From NCBI GenBank assembly GCA_002409975.1, contig DHOO01000117.1:1-8436 (forward strand): a stretch of DNA of 8,436 nucleotides. Direction: 5' to 3'. A program made the position numbers and the translations under genes. Positions 6,397 to 8,436 of this stretch are shown here, piece after piece (position 1 is the first letter of the stretch; the number at the start of each line of letters is the position of its first letter). Origin of the DNA: Firmicutes bacterium UBA5388. Lineage in GTDB: Bacteria > Bacillota > UBA4882 > UBA10575. The notes under the pieces are model-generated. The model was not told the origin of the DNA, made no database searches, and worked only from the letters and a program-made list of their open reading frames with translations.

Positions 6397-6435
6397 GAAA
6401 AACGAAGCCGCCCGGTAAAGGCGGCTTCGTTTTTC
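6397..6435. terminator. Bidirectional intrinsic terminator
   Basis: A perfect 16-bp stem, 6397-6412 with 6420-6435, has core AACGAAGCCGCC / GGCGGCTTCGTT and a 7-base loop. T5 lies at the 3' end on the + strand and A5 at the 5' end, so it can end both the sigma/anti-sigma transcript and the convergent small minus-strand gene, whose stop codon is 2 bases away. ACCGGG (6392-6397) can instead pair with CCCGGT (6411-6416), which would break the terminator stem. Confidence 0.9.
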
Positions 6436-6437
6436 GA

Positions 6438-6569
6438 TTATTTTTGCTCTTGCCTATCTCTTAAGTGATGATCTTTGCTGAAAGGTGGCAAAACGAGCTC
6501 CCTTAGACTCGAAGTATCTCCACATAAAATTAAGTGCTTAATTAGCTTTTCAAGACCGCTATTCCGCAT
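6438..6569 (-). CDS. Small 43-residue protein, unrecognised
   Basis: This minus-strand ORF starts at ATG (plus-strand CAT 6567-6569) and ends at TAA (plus-strand TTA 6438-6440). A near-ideal ribosome binding site, AAAAGGAGG (6585-6577), sits 7 bases before the start, and the terminator at 6397-6435 begins 2 bases past the stop. A good ribosome site, an ORF and a terminator in proper order make a real gene likely despite the length. The protein begins MRNSGLEKLIKHLILCGDTS, continues SLRELVLPPFSKDHHLR and ends with a charged tail. It is soluble-looking, with an amphipathic first helix, one cysteine and a His pair. I know no family for it. It lies between the anti-sigma and LiaF-like genes, convergent to the first and divergent from the second. 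A small regulator or a sporulation-associated small protein are guesses. Confidence 0.65.
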   Translation of the reverse strand: MRNSGLEKLIKHLILCGDTSSLRELVLPPFSKDHHLRDRQEQK

Positions 6570-6714
6570 GTAAACGCCTCCTTTTAATAAGAAAACTCAT
6601 ACAAGGGTTATTTTATGCAGTACTGAGTAGAAATGTGCTACTAAAAAATTGGTGAAAATTTACAGGTGATTTACATCGCTTTACGTGTACGAGCCGTCGC
6701 CAGCGTAATATAAG

Positions 6715-6738
6715 TTAACCACAAAATATTGCGGTTAA
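6715..6738. promoter_or_regulatory. Inverted repeat upstream of the LiaF-like gene
   Basis: TTAACCACAA (6715-6724) and TTGCGGTTAA (6729-6738) form an inverted repeat with one mismatch and a 4-base centre. The perfect palindrome GGTAATTACC follows at 6755-6764. Neither is followed by a T-run. Both lie in the 231-base gap between the divergent small gene and the LiaF-like gene, where operators would be expected. I found no convincing -35/-10 pair there. Confidence 0.4.
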
Positions 6739-6800
6739 GTAGAAGCTTAAGGTGGGTAATTACCTCAAATAACTAATTTTAGTTTAATAGGAGGTTGTGA

Positions 6801-7334
6801 ATGGTGAAAATGGGCTTCTTTTTTGGTGGAGTTTTTTGGGGTGTATTTTTTATTGTTTTAGGACTATGCGCTATTTTTAAAACGGTTTTCCATGTTAATA
6901 TCTCTGTTATCCGGATCGGGCTTGCCCTTTTTATTATCTATATTGGCTTAAGTATGTTATTTAGTGGACCTCATTTTCGAGTAGATAAAAACACTGTTTT
7001 ATTTGAAAACCGGGATCTCATCTTAACGGAGACCATGGAAGAATATAATATCATTTTTGGTCGAGGAGTAATCGACTTAACAGCTATTTCTACAGAAAAC
7101 CAACGGACAGAAATAAATATAGTTTTTGGGGAAGGAATCATAAAAGTTAATCCAGAGCTCCCGATGGAAATTAAAGTAAGCTCGGTTTTATCTGGAGCGA
7201 AGATGCTAGATGGTAATAATATTGCCATGGGAGAATACACTTACCGTACGAAAAGTTATAATGAAAACAATGCAGAGGGCTTGTTGGTGGAAGCCACTGT
7301 CGTTTTTGGGAAGCTAGAGTTTATTGAAAAGTAA
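6801..7334 (+). CDS. LiaF-like membrane protein
   Basis: 177 residues: two hydrophobic segments (about 5-27 and 34-55) followed by a beta-rich soluble domain. The architecture matches LiaF/YvqF-like proteins, which pair an N-terminal membrane part with a C-terminal LiaF domain; in Bacillus LiaF restrains the LiaRS two-component system that answers cell-wall antibiotics. The soluble part repeats a short strand three times: NIIFGRGVIDL (83-93), NIVFGEGIIKV (106-116) and ATVVFGKLEFI (165-175), typical of a stacked beta fold. It is shorter than Bacillus LiaF (about 240 residues as I recall). ATG 6801 follows AGGAGG (6789-6794) at 6 bases. No liaR/liaS-like genes are present in the window, so the role may differ. 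The neighbouring ECF sigma pair and murJ make an envelope-stress function plausible by context. No clear terminator follows. Confidence 0.75.
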   Translation: MVKMGFFFGGVFWGVFFIVLGLCAIFKTVFHVNISVIRIGLALFIIYIGLSMLFSGPHFRVDKNTVLFENRDLILTETMEEYNIIFGRGVIDLTAISTENQRTEINIVFGEGIIKVNPELPMEIKVSSVLSGAKMLDGNNIAMGEYTYRTKSYNENNAEGLLVEATVVFGKLEFIEK

Positions 7335-7443
7335 ATTTAAGGTAATCCTCCTCCGGGTTTACTGGGTTACATGAAAAAATGAATAATCGACCGTAGGATT
7401 TACATAACAAAACTAACATAAAAATTGGAACCAGCGCCCAATA

Positions 7444-7472
7444 TTGACAAGGGTTGTCATCTATGGTAACAT
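7444..7472 (+). promoter_or_regulatory. Sigma-A-type promoter of the GreA-like gene with palindrome
   Basis: TTGACA (7444-7449), a 17-base spacer and TAACAT (7467-7472) with TGG just before it (extended -10) give a strong housekeeping promoter, with a start of transcription near 7479. The perfect palindrome TGACAA-GGG-TTGTCA (7445-7459) overlaps the -35 element and could be a repressor site. The promoter is a good consensus match; the operator role is inferred. Confidence 0.75.
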
Positions 7473-7482
7473 ATTTGTAAAG

Positions 7483-7507
7483 GCATTATGCTTTAGAAGC
7501 GTAATGT
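7483..7507 (+). promoter_or_regulatory. 5' leader hairpin of the GreA-like mRNA
   Basis: GCATTATGCTT (7483-7493) pairs along its whole length with AAGCGTAATGT (7497-7507), 11 bp including two G-U pairs, with a 3-base loop. It would form within a few bases of the predicted mRNA 5' end. No T-run follows, so an mRNA-stabilising stem is more likely than an attenuator. Confidence 0.6.
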
Positions 7508-7559
7508 CTTATCCTCTTATATCTTAATTACTATAATATGGATGAATGGGAGGGAAAAA

Positions 7560-8009
7560 ATGAATACCCAAAGTGTATTATCGGGTGGCTTGAAAGAAAT
7601 TCTGATCAAACACTTGGTGGAGGTGGAAGAAAACGGAGAGAGCTTAATCGAAGAACTTTTTCCATCGCCTACTCAAGAACGAGAAGAATTAAAACAAACA
7701 TTAGGAAATTACATTAATCAATTAGAAGACCTGGTTAAAACAGCTCACCTGATAAAAAATGGAGGGGATTTTCCTCTAGTAATTATCGGGAGTGAAGTAG
7801 AGGTGAAGGACCTTGTTTCTGCCGAAAACTTGGTTTTTCAGATAATATCCCCTGCTGGAGATTTACCTGGTGAAAACGGCATTTCTCCTCTATCTCCCGT
7901 GGGGAAAGCATTGCTCTTACAAAAAGCAGGCGCTGAAGTAAGTGTTGATGCTCCGGGCGGCACCTTTCATTATAAAATTGTTTCAATTAGCTATCCTGCT
8001 AACTTTTAA
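7560..8009 (+). CDS. GreA/GreB-family transcription factor-like protein
   Basis: The C-terminal half carries the Gre C-domain pattern: VIIGSEVEVKDL (74-85), FQIISP (93-98), then ISPLSPVGKALLLQKAGAEV (108-127) and APGGTFHYKIVSI (131-143), matching the SPIGKALLGKKxGD...V..P.G signature of GreA. Gre factors enter the secondary channel of RNA polymerase and restart backtracked complexes by stimulating transcript cleavage. Residues 10-68 are helical and acidic, fitting the N-terminal coiled coil, with acidic residues around ENGESLIEEL (24-33); I cannot confirm the paired tip acids. It is 149 residues, slightly short of the usual 158 or so. ATG 7560 is preferred because GGGAGGG (7548-7554) precedes it by 5 bases; ATG 7542 would place that site inside the gene. 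It could be a Gre paralogue with a changed function on RNA polymerase rather than the housekeeping GreA. Confidence 0.8.
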   Translation: MNTQSVLSGGLKEILIKHLVEVEENGESLIEELFPSPTQEREELKQTLGNYINQLEDLVKTAHLIKNGGDFPLVIIGSEVEVKDLVSAENLVFQIISPAGDLPGENGISPLSPVGKALLLQKAGAEVSVDAPGGTFHYKIVSISYPANF

Positions 8010-8022
8010 CACACGTTGCTAG

Positions 8023-8149
8023 CTGCTACTTAAACACGTGATCTGATATTAAGCAGCAGGTGAATAGAGGAGTCTCTATAAAGAAGTTTTCATATGGAAA
8101 GCTGTGACTGTATAGTTCCTCAGGGAATCAGTCCTTATTTAGAACAGCT
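8023..8149 (+). other. Structured 3' region of the GreA-like transcript or small RNA
   Basis: No gene can be supported in 8010-8226, but it folds well. CTGCTACTTAA (8023-8033) pairs with TTAAGCAGCAG (8049-8059) except for one A-C mismatch. TAGAG/CTCTA makes a small hairpin at 8066-8079. AGCTGTGACTG (8100-8110) pairs with CAGTC (8129-8133) and ACAGCT (8144-8149), closing on TTCC/GGAA (8116-8127). The strong terminator at 8197 would end it. No known RNA family motif was seen. Confidence 0.35.
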
Positions 8150-8196
8150 ATGAAATAAATATGAATAATGATTAGATGTTGGAAAGAAGAATTATC

Positions 8197-8225
8197 TCCG
8201 GAAGCTTATGCTTCCGGATTTTTTT
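8197..8225 (+). terminator. Strong intrinsic terminator
   Basis: TCCGGAAGC (8197-8205) pairs perfectly with GCTTCCGGA (8210-8218), with a 4-base loop, followed by seven T residues (8219-8225). It is probably the terminator of the GreA-like transcript with a long (about 190-base) 3' untranslated region, or of a separate small RNA. Confidence 0.9.
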
Positions 8226-8232
8226 AAGGTGA

Positions 8233-8436
8233 CTTTCATGCTGGCTAGCGGTGCACATACGAAATGATAGCTATCAAAGTCAGGATAACTCGGCGAGCCT
8301 CAGCATATTCCAGGCAGTCCCCACCTCGCAAGTTGGGGAAAGCAAAAGAATGAAAATTGCGACGAGCCATAGCAGTATTTGCCGGATTGTTGGCAAGGAT
8401 GCTCCCCGGCGCGCTGGGGTGAAGCGCCGGATTTTG
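8233..8436. other. Unidentified G+C-richer segment, open on both strands, runs off window
   Basis: After the terminator the composition changes: 8281-8436 is about 55% G+C by count. The + frame from 8233 stays open for 68 codons to the window end (GTG 8251 possible; it reads ...VPTSQVGESKRMKIATSHSS...). The minus frame in the same codon register is open from the window end to a TAG at 8247-8245 (it reads ...NFHSFAFPNLRGGDCLEYAE...). No ribosome binding site precedes GTG 8251. Hairpins CCCCA/TGGGG (8319-8338) and CCGGCGC/GCGCCGG (8406-8430, followed by ATTTT) suggest structured RNA or a repeat instead. I cannot name it. Confidence 0.35.

Noticed and set aside
6379..6468. 29-codon + strand ORF with AGGGAGG 8 bases before ATG, just after the anti-sigma gene
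   Set aside because: It runs through the 16-bp terminator stem and into the 3' end of the better-supported minus-strand gene. A translated ORF there would spoil the terminator, so the ribosome-site match is probably chance.
7345..7374. Terminator after the LiaF-like gene (GTAATCC with GGGTTAC)
   Set aside because: The stem is only 7 bp with a 15-base loop and is followed by A residues rather than T on the + strand.
8094..8153. 19-codon ORF reading MESCDCIVPQGISPYLEQL
   Set aside because: Only a weak AAGAAG precedes it, and its bases are accounted for by the nested stem at 8100-8149. Open frames this short are common by chance.

Overview
The window looks like chromosome from an anaerobic, endospore-forming Firmicute. 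The best fit is the Clostridia, perhaps Peptococcaceae or a relative, but that rank is an inference. The grounds are a germination protease gene (gpr), strong AGGAGG-type ribosome binding sites, several TTG starts, short intergenic gaps, hairpin-plus-T-run terminators and an A+T-rich composition (roughly 40% G+C by eye). Almost all genes are on the + strand; the one convincing minus-strand gene is a 43-codon ORF too short for ordinary gene callers.

Layout. (1) 83-1393 encodes HMG-CoA reductase of the class I (eukaryote/archaeal) sequence type, closed by its own terminator. (2) 1643-3337 is a sporulation-linked unit: a small four-segment membrane protein of the phage-holin-4/YvlD type, then gpr, then a 92-residue single-pass membrane protein where spoIIP is often found. 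A terminator that includes the last stop codon ends the unit. (3) 3463-5040 is murJ, the MviN-type lipid II flippase. (4) 5296-6361 is an ECF-type sigma factor overlapping a two-segment membrane protein that is probably its anti-sigma factor. Period-17 direct repeats lie upstream, and a 16-bp stem hairpin at the end can serve transcripts from both sides. (5) 6438-6569 (minus) is the small convergent ORF. (6) 6801-7334 is a LiaF-like membrane protein. (7) 7560-8009 is a short GreA/GreB-family protein behind a clear sigma-A-type promoter that contains a 15-bp palindrome. (8) 8010-8436 has no confident gene. It holds hairpins, a strong terminator at 8197-8225, and then a G+C-richer segment of unknown nature, open on both strands, that runs off the window.

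How the parts may work together. gpr makes the protease that degrades small acid-soluble spore proteins at germination. MurJ, the ECF sigma/anti-sigma pair and the LiaF-like protein can be read as a cell-envelope neighbourhood, with the sigma factor responding to an envelope signal through its membrane partner; this link is inferred from gene order only. The HMG-CoA reductase has no other mevalonate-pathway gene beside it here. I found no CRISPR array, tRNA, rRNA or recognisable insertion sequence. The least explained parts are the small minus-strand gene, the 92-residue gpr neighbour with its buried ribosome binding site, and the 3' end of the window.
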